This document shows positions 47,701 through 60,765 of a stretch of 64,000 nt of DNA, piece by piece. The stretch lies in NCBI RefSeq assembly GCF_019399895.1, contig NC_091867.1, forward strand, positions 8,445,501 to 8,509,500, in the 5' to 3' direction. Source of the DNA: Cardiocondyla obscurior. Lineage: Eukaryota; Arthropoda; Insecta; Hymenoptera; Formicidae. Positions within the stretch are counted from its first letter, which is position 1. Each line of letters opens with the position of its first letter. The notes under the pieces are model-generated. The model worked only from the letters and a program-made list of their open reading frames with translations, did no database searches and had not been told where the DNA came from. A program made the position numbers and the translations under genes.

Positions 47701-50690
47701 GCAGGAAGGCCTGCATCAGCGTTAAAGTGCATTATGGTGTCCTCGACAGCGCTCGGTTGTCCTAATTCGGCCGTCGTCATCGTCACGAAGTGGGCTTCGA
47801 CCGTTTGCAGGACGTGCAATTGCATAACGGACTCGACTGCGTGTCGGACTTATTACGAGCGGCCGCGTAGTGCCTGCTGTAACAGCGCCAATGACATTTC
47901 TGGGGCATGCGAGTCCTTTGCGTCACGATAATCCGGTATCGCTGCGTGATACGCAAAATTAGCAATTATTTCCTAGAGTCGATTTGTATTAAAACTGACA
48001 GGGAAGTACTATCCACGAAGACGGATGACGTCCGGACGCGACGAGTTCTCTTTCTCAATCCGGCCCTCTCGTAACGCCGTTTTTTTGACGTTTGCAAGTT
48101 TGTTTCGCCGATGACGTTAAATTAAGAATCAAATGTGGGTTAATTAGACGCGGTATTGAGCAGCCGTGATCGAGCCGGTACCTTAATGCATGTTATGTGA
48201 GGAAAGTGCTCGAGGGGGAGCAGCCAGAATGCGGTTCGAAAACGTGGCATTGGCTCGGCCTTGCACGACTTTGTTCCGAGAGTTTGCGCAAGAACGAGCG
48301 GCAGGCCAGCTCGGTGAGTTCTTTGTCATCGGTGTTCCAATGGCGCGCGAAATTTGCCGTGAAAATGAAAATCTATCCCTCGCTCGGCTCTCGTAGTCGC
48401 CGATTTCGAGGCATTGACTTTCCTCGATACGTTTCTCTTCGCCGGATCGATTTTCGACGCACGCCCGCGATCGAAACCGCGACACGGACCCTAGGCTTGC
48501 CGCAAGGTGAGGGGAAAGCTTCAGCGACCGGGCACAGTGAAAGAGAAAGGCCACGGGAAAGGATATGTACTGTGATAGCGGTGACTCGATCCTCCTCTCC
48601 TGGTGCATCAGCACGGTGACCTTTCGTTGTTACGAAAGATTTAATACCTACGATTAGCGGCATGCGCGAAGGAAGAAAGACGTTATTGATGATGCCGCAC
48701 GACGAGGTAATCGACGGCATCATCGTATTTCCGTATTCTAACTGATAAATAAAATAGTGGATCGCGTAGCTCTTCTTTCCTCCCACGCCGCCAGAAATTT
48801 GCACGTTTGAACTTTAACGTACATATTTACGACACGATCGCGTTGGGTGTATGAATATTCGATATTGAATTTAATATTATTTCAAATGCCGATTAGTTCC
48901 CGTCTGTTCCCGGACTGATAGCGGACTGCATATACCCGCCGTTTGCGAAAAAGTACCCGGTGAAAATTTCATATCGAGAATTAACGCGGTGTCTTATCGC
49001 TCTTAGACCGCTACGGAATTACAAATTAAATACTGCTCGTTATCTGCCGCGGCGGCTTAAACGTTAATTCCAAGATGGTCCACGACTGGCCGCGACACCC
49101 ATAGTAATTCCTGGTATAAAGTTTTCCTCCCGTGCAAGAAGTGGCTTCTCAAAGAGAAGATTGGATAAAGGACCAAAAAGCGCGCCGATAATCCTGCCGC
49201 GGCACAGCATTAATTGCGCTGGTAGGCACCGCGGCCAGAAATAGCGCAGCGAAAACAGTACTTTAAATAATTTATTCCCGATGCGCGCTTAGGCCACGCG
49301 ATAAATAAAGGGCGGAGTGAAACGCGCGAGGAAACGAGCGTGGAACTAGATTACGGTGGCCGGTCGACCTGTCGTTAACGTCGGTGATTCATGATGTTAG
49401 ACGAGCGCTGAGAGGATAACCCTCCACGCACACTGACGGCCAACCCCTTCCCCCCTCCCTCTTACCCTGTGAATTTATGACTCTGTGCACTTTATGATAA
49501 GAACGCGCGTATGCGCCCCTTTACGACGAGGAGGCGCGGGTTAGCGCGCTTGTTTAAGACGCACTCGCGTCTTTAGCCGCGCAGTATTTTTTTCGATCGC
49601 CACGAGATAGAGCCGCGATTATCCGAATTAATGGGAACGTCTTTGGATATCGGGACACGCCCGCGGAGGAAACTGCGAATGAATAGATCGAAGTAGCGGA
49701 GCAGCGATAACGAACGCGGCGATAACAATTTTCTTATAATTACTTAAATCCGCGTATCGAAATAGATATTAGCTAATTTTAATAGAACGTCGCGTTTTCC
49801 AGTTAATTTTCCTCGGCTCGTCTCGCCTAAGGTGCATGCAGTTTAATTATCTTAACGATATCGCATTTCTGTAATTCTGTAAGGATTGGAAAAAAAAGGA
49901 AAAAAACCTACTTACTGTCTATTAGCGTGAGAGTGTCGCGTACTCCGAGCGCTTGGTATTAATAAAGATCTTAGTTAAAGGTTCTTCGCAAGGAATTTCG
50001 CAAGGACGCGGCGCGTCGAGAGGTATTCGTGTATTATGAAGATAAAATCTATCCGTGGATAATCATCGTGCCGCGCACCGCGAGGAGAGCTTAATGATGC
50101 TCGCAAAAAACGTGCAATGACATCACGCCACGATGACGACAGTTGCATTGACAATTCCGAGGTCATTCGTTTCGGCAACCGCTCCTTCAAATAGCTCAAT
50201 TAATTTGAAATTTTTTTTTTTTTTTTTTTCCTCAAATATCGTGATTCGTTGTAAAATAAATAAAAAAAAATTCCCGAGAGGTAGGCGCTGCGATGTATAA
50301 ATATGAAGTAGAGCTTTTGCAAAATGCGACGAATGTCCGAGCTACGATTGCAATCGATTCGTGCAGATAAACAGAGGCGCGCGCAATCGCGGCACAACCG
50401 ACAAGTCGCAGAAAATTGCACGATTAATGACGATGGTCGAATCAGCCGAATTAACGATAATGATGAACGATTAGCTAAACAATGAATATCGTAGAATCGG
50501 ATCAAAGAGAGTTATAAATCAGAATTAATTTCTGACGGGCAATCATGTAATCGTTTTAGGCCGCGATCTAAACATTGCAGCTGTTTGACAATCACGTGCC
50601 ATTGTTTTCGACTACGGTCCACTTTCGCCAGATATCTGTGTTAATATGTACGTACAAATTTCCAAAACCGGATATAAAAACGAAGTAATT

Positions 50691-50782
50691 TAAATTAAAT
50701 TCAATTCAATTGCATTCATTTTAATTAAATTTACTTTAATTAATACGAATTACATTAAATTAAATTAAATTAAATTTAATAA
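50691..50782. repeat. AAATT-type simple repeat
   Basis: Degenerate pentamer units (AATTA/AATTC) run through an AT-rich tract and become nearly perfect at 50,754-50,775. A CG dinucleotide run follows near 50,808-50,819. Confidence 0.75.
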
Positions 50783-51962
50783 CTCGACTTTTGAATTTAA
50801 CAATCACGCGCGCGCGCGCAATTATCTGCCGATCTACGTTTAGCCGGTACAGAGATTCTTAAATCGCATAGTTGGTTACAGCACAAGACTTTCGTTTCTT
50901 ACATCGTGGAAAAGTATTCTACTTTTACACACGCCTCCACTTTCTGTATACGCGATTTGAACTTTAATGCCCATTGTGCTGCAATCTTAATTAAGCTTCC
51001 GCGTCGCGGAAGATGTATTATTTAATCACTGTAATATGTAATGTAATATTTGCGGGATATGGAATTCACCTGAAAGCATCGAATATTAGGAAAGATGTGA
51101 ATTCTTGTGCAAGTGAATTCTTGTGCAAAAGCGATATCGGCTCTCTTTGCGCGCGCGATATCGCTCTGGCACGCATTACGTCGTTATCGATACGTCGCAT
51201 ATTGCAAATTTCATCAGGAAATTTCAGTTTGCATAAAGTGCGCTCCAAGCAAAGCGTTATCGTTACATCTCGTAACGCGATATTCGTGTGACAGTGCTAC
51301 GTGTCGGCTGTAATATATTTTGCAAATTATATGGAAACATGTCATTAGTAGACTCGCGGAGTTCGAATTCAACAAGGAGATACCTTCTTATTCATTTTCT
51401 GTCGCCTCGCGACAAACTTGGCATTTTATTTTATTTTATTTTTTTCTTTTCTTGTTAACAACAGGACAGATCAATATACCAAACAATGAATAATTCAGTT
51501 AGTGCTAACATCGAGGAAATCCTCAATTATTGTCAGTAATGATGATCGTGACAACCACGTCCCAGTTGCAGGTTTCGCTTGCCGACCACGTGCACTTTAT
51601 TGTTCCTTTCGTTGCGAAGAACGTTATCTAAGATATATCCAGTCACTTTTTTTAACAAGGATCTATGATCCGTGCGTTTGAAAATCCGGCACGCAACTAC
51701 GATTTTTCATTTCAAAACTCCGTTTTGACTGAATTTTTATTATATTAACAAGAAGGCAACTTACTAACGTTTGACAATCTACATTACTCCTACATTACTT
51801 TTAGAGATTCACAATGTGTATTACATAACTTTTACCCACTAAAGGGTATTGTAAGCCATCAAATATTACTACAGATTTTTTTTTTTTAATATAAATAATT
51901 AATCGTTATCTATTATAACAAAATTTTGTAATAACTTAGTTATATTTCGGTATACTTATTCT

Positions 51963-52060
51963 ATCTTATCTTATATTGATTAGATAAGATTTATCTGCAA
52001 ATATATTAGATCAATATTTGCCGAGCATTAATACCAATCAATATTATTATTAATATTGAT
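51963..52060. repeat. Three consecutive AT-rich hairpins
   Basis: Perfect inverted repeats pair 51,963-51,970 with 51,983-51,990; 51,997-52,004 with 52,014-52,021; and 52,037-52,046 with 52,051-52,060 (10 bp, 4-nt loop). They sit in an AT-rich valley just upstream of the CpG-rich region at 52.4 kb. Confidence 0.6.
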
Positions 52061-52339
52061 ATATCAATATAATAATATACCAACTAATAAGTTACTAGAT
52101 TATCGGAGGACAAATTGTAGAAATTAAATATTAATTTATTTTTTATCATCACCGTAGACGATCGTCGCAATTTATCCCTCCGTGAAGGTTCTAAACTCGT
52201 GTAGATGAATGTCTGCCTGCGACTACAAAGACCGTTGCTTCTTTTTCAATGTAGACACTGCTCCCATGCAACATCCCATATGTTCCCCAATATCCTCGTG
52301 TCCCGGAGGAATCTCCCTTCCCATCGGAGTCATGTAAGT

Positions 52340-53489
52340 TGACCAATCAACCTTTCTCTCTCTGTTTCCCGCTCTCTCTCGCTCTCTCTTCGAACTCCCC
52401 TCTCGATCCTCCACCAGCTCCCTAGTCAAAGACTTCGTCTGGCGTCTGGCGGCAGTTCGGAGCGAGACGCCGGCACGACATACGACGGGTATTTTCGTCC
52501 GAAATTCACCGGACCCCGGAATGTAGTTTGATTTCGGTATCCTCGTACGTAAACGTTTTTATAGAGTTGTGGTTTCTAAATCGAGGTGCTTCGTCGGGAC
52601 AGATCGTTGCTCCGTTCACCGTGCCGAATTCTGTGATTTGAAGAGCACGGCAAGAACGTGTCGACAGTTGATGTGGCGGTGCGCGTAACAGGTCCTTGCT
52701 TATCCTTTCGAACGGCGACCGGCCGACCGGCGACCGGCTCCCAGAAACGGCTTCTTAATGCTCGGGATTAATTAAAAGATCGGAACGCCACGGAGGTGGA
52801 AAAAGTTTGGTGAATTCAACAACTTGGGCCGGTGTCTTGTTAAAGATATTCCCGAGTTTCCATCGCCGTGATCTTCACAAAAGACAAGTGGGGAGAGGGA
52901 GGGGGGTATCGTACATTTGCACGTGCTCGCGGAAGATAGCCCGAATATACGTGAGATATCACGAGAACTGTAAGATCTCGGTACACCGAGAGCTCCGCTT
53001 CCAACTCTGTTCCTTCCATTCAAGCACGTCGCATTCATCCGGCGCGGCAACAGCAGCCGATACGCGCGCATACCTACACATATATGCGAACAATCGGGAG
53101 AAGAAAGCGCGTCCGGTTCGCGTTCTGTCCTTTAACGTCGTTCTCTACGGGCCGTTCAGCATCCAGAAGCGGAAAAGGCGGTGACACCGCACGGTGATCG
53201 CTAGACCGCCGTTCTCCATCCGCGTAATTCCGAAATGGACCGGCCAAAGGTTACGCGCGAGAAGGAATTACGAAATGCCGTGACGTCGGGTGCCGATGGG
53301 AGAGGAATGCCGGCGTGTTGAACCGGACGGATCCGTTCCTTTTATCTCCCGGTGGAGGACGTCGTCGAGTGCCGCGAGATGCGACCTGGACACCGGAACG
53401 TCATCCGGACGGATTCGAATGGCTGGCGATCGACCAGGCTGTTCTGACTACCACCGTGATCACAGCCGATTAGTTTCCTCGTATTTCTC
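52340..53489 (+). promoter_or_regulatory. Possible promoter and 5' untranslated exon of the GT92 gene
   Basis: A CCAAT box near 52,342 and a CT/GA tract at 52,353-52,390 precede about 1 kb of CpG-rich sequence. A good donor (TTTCTC|GTGAGT) follows 53,489. The GT92 gene has an acceptor (TTGTTTCAG) before 60,682, only 84 nt upstream of its start codon, so a remote untranslated exon must exist. This block is the best candidate I see. Frames here (for example 53,290-53,493) match no family. The linkage is inference. Confidence 0.35.
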
Positions 53490-56400
53490 GTGAGTAGAAA
53501 ACAACGCGGGCAAAAATTTTTCGAGCAAGAATTGCTACGGGCGTCGCGGTGGCTGCGGACGATCTTGGAATTGTGGATTTAAGTGCTGGCCATTGCCCGC
53601 CGTAGGATTTAATTTCATCATTCCTCGATGGTCCTCAGCTACTGCGACACTGTAATAATTCGTATTATACAATTTTCTCCGTGAAGCTCTGTACCCGAGG
53701 ATCGTTGCATTCGTACGCTCTGAAATCTAGATCGGTTTGATAATGCCCAAGCAATATTATGTTGGAGAGTAACACTATTAAAGTTTTTATCTCGTATAGC
53801 TGCAAAGCGCTTGGTGTATAACGGTATCAGAATCCGCTAGTATCGAGATTTAGTCCGATGAGGGGAGTATTACTTTTCGATATACTCGTACAAGTTTCAA
53901 GTTTTTGTTAAGTTTTTTTAATACCGTTTGCGAGCTCACTTCTCCGAGGAATGCCTTTTTTTTTCTTTAAATTTGCTATCAACGAGTGGTCAAGAGTCTA
54001 AAAAAAACTAATTAAAAAACTTTTCCGGTTTTGTAAATAAATTTTCTTTAATTCAACGTAACGCTATGTATTCCACGGAGGTAAATAAAAACTTGAAACA
54101 CATTTAAAAAAAAAGAAAAGAAAAAAGAAAAAAAAAGCCCAAAAATATACGTATGAATTCCAAGAATTTTTATTGGTAGTTGTGAGATTGACGAAATTTT
54201 CGTGACGCAATTAGGCGTTGATCGTTTTGACGGGTTCGTGAACGAGGCGGATTGCCTGAAGGAATTACCGTTAAAGCGATCGTGACCTCGATCCACCTTT
54301 AGTGGATTCTGTGTATGGATCCGCGTTTCTGCAATTGCATGCTTAAATAATTTTATTAGGTTCGCCGGGCTCGTTTTGATGGAAATCGACGTAATAGTAA
54401 CAAGAAAAAGGTCTGAATTTTGCCATACGATTATTACACTTATCGGTGGCGTTTACGAGCTAAAAGTAAAGCGCGAAGGACATCGAGCGTCCTCCACGTT
54501 CTTTTCCTCTCCGGAGAAATCGGCTGCTCTACACGCATCGTATGTCCGTACCGGTGCATAGAATTTCGTTCGAGTACCATTCATCGCGGCCGCACGCTAC
54601 AAATTATGAAAGTGTGTGAAAGCCCTGGAAAGAGCTAAATACACGCGGCTCTCGTTCGATTAACCAATATCGCACGATTGTTCGTTTTAATGACCCAATT
54701 CAATTGATTTTAATGACGTCAATCAATTAAATAAAAAAAAGGCTGAGCGAAGGATTCAATTTCCGTTATCGACGAATAACGAGAACGCGCGATAAGTACA
54801 TACGGAATAGTTTTATCGTGTTAATCGATATATTTTGTAACGAACGGCCTCGGTGTTACTTTAATTTTCAGTCGTCAATGCCTCGAAGCAAGTTTTTTTT
54901 TCTTTTTTTTTTCTGTTTTTTTTTCCACGACGTTACAAATTATTTTTAGTTTTTATGTAGGTATATTAGCTTTATTGTCTTTAAAGAAGTGTCGCGCGCG
55001 TTCGTGACTGGTCGGGCAATTTGTTTGCGATCGAAGTTCGTTTAATTAATCGTCATTTGTTCCGCTACTTTTAATTCGTGGAAGTTCAGGTAATTAATTC
55101 AATTCTCGAAGGACAAGCGCGATCTTCACGCGCCGGATTGCCATTCTTACGTATGTATAATTTGCGCCAGGTGCGAACAAAGAAAATAGGTTACGAGCTG
55201 ATAACAATAACAACATATTATAATGCATCATGACGCAATCGAGATATAATCTGTCGAAGAAATTATATTGCAGTACCTCGTGCTCGCGCTCGTGTAAACG
55301 CTGCCGAGACGTTCTTCCTTGTAATTGTTAATTATCGGTATCTCATGGTCATTATCACTATCAATATTATAATTTATACATTTAATTTATGTTACGAATA
55401 TTAAAGACTCGCGACTTGTGAAATAAGTAGAATTATTTATAGGTAAATGAGTTGTAATTATAAAGATATATCAAAGAAAAGAAAAAAAAGGGCTTCGCAA
55501 ACTTTATTTTTATTTTATTATTAAAAAAAAATATATATTACTATTCACGCTCGATATTTGCTGTGACGCAACAGAAAATAAAGGCAAAAGAAAAAGAAAA
55601 AAAAAAAAGTTCTGTCACGTTCAAGTAATGAAAACTAGTTTGACTTGCCGAGATTAATTAAAAGAAGTATGCGATCATAATTAAGGCTGCAGCCTCTTCT
55701 TGAGTAACGCGCACGGCAGATGTGACATATCGATAAAATGCTCGATATATCGCGAGCACGAGTTTGCGGCGCGCATTTTCTAGAGGTGATAAATGTATAA
55801 TCTTTTGCTCGCGGGAAGAATGACGTGCGTTAAGACCAATATGCACGACTAAGCTTGACCTCCGGCTCTTCTCTCGGTAACGGTTGTATGATCCAAGTAT
55901 CACAACCTGACTTTATCCCCGATAAAGTCGGACGTAGCGCAACAAGCGCGTCACGTAACACTGGCGCGTTGCGTCTCCACGTATGGCGGCGCATCATTGC
56001 CGAATACGCAGCCGAATCTCCGAAATGTAATTTCAATTCTCTCATCCGCGGAGGAAATTGTATAGTAAGAATCACCATGATGACACGGTAGTTGCGGGCC
56101 ACCTTAGAATTATGTTTAAATGCCACGGCATGAAGTTTTTCCTCCGTGCGATCAAATCTATCGGGCGATGCCGTCTTGGAATTTCTTTTCGACGACGCGA
56201 TTTATGAGGAAAGAAAAAAAAATTTTTTTTTTTGCAGCTTTTAATTATCTTGAGATTCTACCGTGAAATTTTTAATCGGCTCTAAAATCAACAATTTTAT
56301 ATAATTTCCCGGCGACATCTGCGTTGTTAATAAATATGTTGATACAAATCTTAATTAATGCTAGTAGAAATATGTATATAAATACAGGTATTCGTGTGAA

Positions 56401-59400
56401 ATGTGAAAGTAGCATTCTCGCCGAGAAAAAGCAGTCGTTTGTCGACAGACATTTTAGGTTTCGTGCATGGATTTATTGAAAAAAAAAAAACGAAAAAAAA
56501 TAAACCAAACAAACCGTTTGATCATCGTCTATCTTGCACCTTTTGTCGTAAACGATGATCGGATAAAAGCCAAGTGGCACCCATGTCGCTCGAATCAAAA
56601 CTGCATCTACACGAGAGAAGGATCTTGTGCAGTTATCCCTCGACGAGATGATGACGTGCGTGCGGCCGGCAATTTAAAGTTCCATTTGCTTCCTGTGGTA
56701 GGGAACAACGGCCTCGTTTCGACATTCAATACAGTGCCGTTAAGTATTTACGTGTAATAGGCTTAATCGCTACACCGTAATACGAAGGAAAGTATTTTAT
56801 TAAGCCGCGCGTTTATTATAACGTATACACATATGCACGGTTTGACAAAAAGAGAGGAAAAGAGCGCGCGATACCGGCTAAAAATAGTTTTATGGGCGTA
56901 CTTGAACGCGAATGAGTCCTATCGAATCGTCGATGGTTTTCCAAGCCGCGGTCGAGACAAACTTTAGAGACGTTAAAAAAATAAAAAAATAAAAAAATAA
57001 GAAACTAAAAAGCACGATAAGTTATAAGAGAAGCAAAGAGAAAACAAGTAAAAACGCGTAAAAATATTCCGGCGTGATTTGTCCTCGATTAATCGAGGAA
57101 AGAAAAATCAATCGCAGCAACGTTCGTTTACTCTTCCGATTTCTTATCAGACGTCACGCAATCCAAGGTATCTATAACGCGACGTATCGTTCGTTATATC
57201 TCACGCCGCGGAGATGCGCAGTTAATTATAAGTGTCAATTAATCGACGTATTCGGTCACTGATCACCGGCATTAAAACGTGGGCCAAGTAACACATGTTG
57301 CCATATTGACGTTGTGTAAAACATACATAAATGAGCCGCCTCGGGAACCGCGTGGCTGACGAGTGTGCCGCGTCGAGAATCAAAAGAGTTCACGCCGCAT
57401 TTGATACACGCGGCACGTATAAACGTGTGTGTATGTAAGTGTGTGTTCGTATTATGTACGACCAATTGCAGGCGATATTGCACGACAGAATACTATCTCG
57501 CTCTCGAATCGCCAAGATCGACGACGGGATGAGACTGGTGAAATCGCCTGTTATAGAGCGTCTTTCCTCCCTCTCTCGTCGTTCTACTCGTGATCTATCC
57601 TTTTCAGTGCCCTCTCCCCGCTTTTTTTTTTCCTTTTTTTTTCTCTTTCCTCTTTCCCCCTCGTACAATTAGGGTTAATTAGCACGCGTAAGCGAGAAAT
57701 CGCAATTGGAGCAGGCGAACGTACGAGCCAGCAGTAACAGCGGTAACAGCATCACTCGCTCTCTCTACTCGACTTTCCACAAAATCGTCCTCGCTGGACT
57801 GCGCGCACATGTCGTCATTCCTCCGGTCTTTCTCTCGCGCTACCATTGAAACCGGTCTAATTTCGATGATTTCAGCTCTTGAAACTACATATAAGATCTA
57901 CACGTACGTATGTACGTAGCGGAATAAAAAAAACTGAGAATGTTGTTTAAGTCTTAAATGACATTAACTGTCACGTATAAAGCAAACGTAAAGAATAACT
58001 TCCTTTCGATGTTTTTTTTCTTCGTCGAAAACTTAAGGAATAGCATAAAACTTGTTCCGTAAGAATTGAACATTTTTCCTTTAAAGTGTTTCTTTTTTTT
58101 TCTTTTCTTTTCTTTTTTTTATCAGTAAAAAAAAATAATACGTGCGAGTATATGTATTTTAAGTCGCTTTCGCGTTTTTGTTCGCGTTGCATTTGTCGAA
58201 AGTATGCCGAGGCTATTACTGAATAGCCTCGGTATCCTTGTGAGATTCTGCAGTTATCGGCAATTATATTACCGATTTAAATAATGCTAGTGATTTCGTG
58301 GGGGATATTACTGACGTAGGATAGATTCTTTGACACTCTCTTTCTTCGTGGCGGTTAATAGCGGAGGAAGAAATCGCGGAGGTGCAACGGAATTACGTAA
58401 GACGCGGAATGCAGATGCATCTTGCACGAGCGCTCGTAATGAATCTTCGACTCATCCTAAAATAACTTTTTGCCACAGCCTTATTAGATAATACCAATGC
58501 ATCGTGCACTCGAAACGTCACACACGTTTCTTAAAAAAAAATAAAAAAATATGTTAAAAAAAAAAAAATACAGCTGATATTCCGTATTGACGATCCTAAT
58601 GACATCCAGCTGATTGATTCAGTCGCGAAAGCAATTAAAGCTAAATTCGGCGGACCGGTATTTTCTGCGAAAGTCGTGAAATCACTTTAAATAACCAGCC
58701 ACAGAAGATGATACAGCCGCTGTGACTCAGCTACTATGTATCTTGTGTACATGCAACTTTGATGAATAAAATTTATCGGTGACTGACGCAAGCGGATAGA
58801 GGATTATCGGCAAGAAGGCGCACATGTGCGAGAGATTTCTACCGTGTAGAAAACGCAAAACAAGCGGGATAAATGCAACTTTTTTTTTTCCGCGAAAAGC
58901 GCAACAATTCACGAATGTGTTTTTTAATTAGAACCTTGAAGCGTAATCACGATTGTAACGAAGAAATATTTATTATTTTATTTGTTCTTTTATTTATTCG
59001 GCGACTTTTTTTAGCGAATGCATTAACGTATGAACAAACACGTGAAATATAAATTTTTTTTAATAATATCTTATCAACGATCTAAGATTTTGGAGCGAAT
59101 GATAAATGCAACGAGCACGTTCGAGCATGTGTAAAACTTTAAAAATTCGAGCTCGTTATGTTCCTCGTGTTTTAATTACTCCTTTAAAGAACTTTCGACT
59201 GTTACAATTTTTAATTTGACGATAACGAGAACGTTACAAGCTGAAACGTCAGCTGTTAAATCTTGACGAATAAAAAAAGAAAGGACCGACGCTTGGAAAA
59301 ATCGTCGATAGAGAGTCGCGCGAGAGGAAAGTTTCGGGGAGGGAAGTCCCAAAATTTTCCTTCGGATAAACGTAATGGAAGAGTTGTATTGATCGGTGAC

Positions 59401-60681
59401 GATTGAGCCGATACGAAGGCGTTCGTTCCGCACAATTTGCGTTCCGGGGGCCGGCCGGTCCGTTGTTGTGCGGGATTGCTAATTCCGAACGGGACGATAA
59501 GAACGGGGTCTGAATTAAACGGGAACGAGGTGGCATCACGCTTGCATGTGCGCGAGCCGCGTATTGCAATTGCTGTGATTCGATTTGCCGAGCTTAACGC
59601 GTGGCGGCCAATTAAACAAATACACAATTATCAACGATCGCGATTCGTGCGCAGTTACAAAATGCCAGGTATATTAAAAGAATTGTAATTAACGTGGAAA
59701 ACATCGATGGATAGCTATCGATGAAATTATCATTTGGCTAAGTACGATCACCAAGTATAATGAGCCCCGCGGATTAATCAATGTGACGCACGATAAAGTG
59801 AGCAACGGCTCGTGCGGCGGGGAGCCTCGATGGGAAATCCTAGGCCGCGGCAAAACTTGATCCTTGAAAGTCCGCCATCATCACCTAGGTTTAGAAAGAG
59901 AGGAGAGGAAAAGATAGACAAGGGGAAACATCGTCGGGCAAAAGGCTCAGTGGTGGTCAGGAAGGGAGGAGGTTAGTTGGAGCGAGGTGCAAAAGGTGAA
60001 AAACAGTTTGCCATCAGCATAACCGGTTCCACGTATCTCCGAAGCGGGTCCTGCGATCTTTCTCCCTTCTTGTTCTCTCTCTCGTTCCCGCGTTCGAGAC
60101 TTCTCTCGAGGCTCGCGCGATCCAGCCAACGGGGTTTCGCCCGACAGGGTCGCTCGCTTTCTTGATGATAGTCGAGTACCCGGCTACCGGTAGCGGGTGT
60201 CCTTATACAGTTAAAGACATTATCTCGTCTCTTGCCCTAAATTCTGTTGACTAGTCATGGATTATTTCGCAGCTCTCGTCCTGTCCGCGCCGAGCTCGCG
60301 GGATAAATCATTTATTCGCTTTACTACGTCCTCCTCTCTCGCAACGCGATGACTTTACAGCCGGCTTTGCAATCGAACGAACCATCGATGGTCTAAATGA
60401 GGCTCCATATGGACTTTAATCCGAAATGATTGAGCTACCATTCTGTACACGTCGTAGACATTAAATTATCCACACTTTTAACAATTAACTTATTTTACAC
60501 ATGAAGTAACCGATACTTTGAGAATCTCGGTAAGAATGGAATAAATAATAAATTGGCTCGTTTAAATAATAAATTGGTTAATAAGTAGTTCGGTTTTTTT
60601 TTTAATCGTCGCATTAGTCGCATTAATCGCTTTGATCTATTTAATTGACACTTTGTGGATGACGGAGCTTTCTTGTTTCAG
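53490..60681 (+). other. Probable long intron or spacer upstream of GT92
   Basis: I see no recognisable coding exon. It holds compact hairpins at 55,906-55,930 and 58,204-58,235, an A-rich AAAAAAT repeat near 56,975-57,000, a pyrimidine-rich stretch near 57,545-57,660, and an imperfect palindrome centred on GCTACCGGTAGC near 60,189. If the 52.4-53.5 kb exon belongs to GT92, this is its first intron. Confidence 0.4.
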
Positions 60682-60765
60682 ATCCGGGTCTTAGGACGAG
60701 AAAGTGGACGCTTTTGAATACGACGGAAATTTAACGATCGAGTAAACGTCGGGAAAACCAGCAGG

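Larger units (their letters stand above)
41743..52339. other. Gene-poor stretch, no supported gene
   Basis: The composition alternates between CpG-rich and AT-rich patches. Frames of up to about 143 codons near 48.2-48.8 kb overlap on both strands in all phases and resemble no family. A GCGTT pentamer repeat lies near 42,632-42,650, and there are several T runs. This could be intergenic or long-intron sequence. Confidence 0.5.

Noticed and set aside
48183..48804. Overlapping frames of 140-143 codons on both strands
   Set aside because: They overlap in several phases of a CpG-rich stretch, match no family and have no splice-linked partners. Most likely chance openings.
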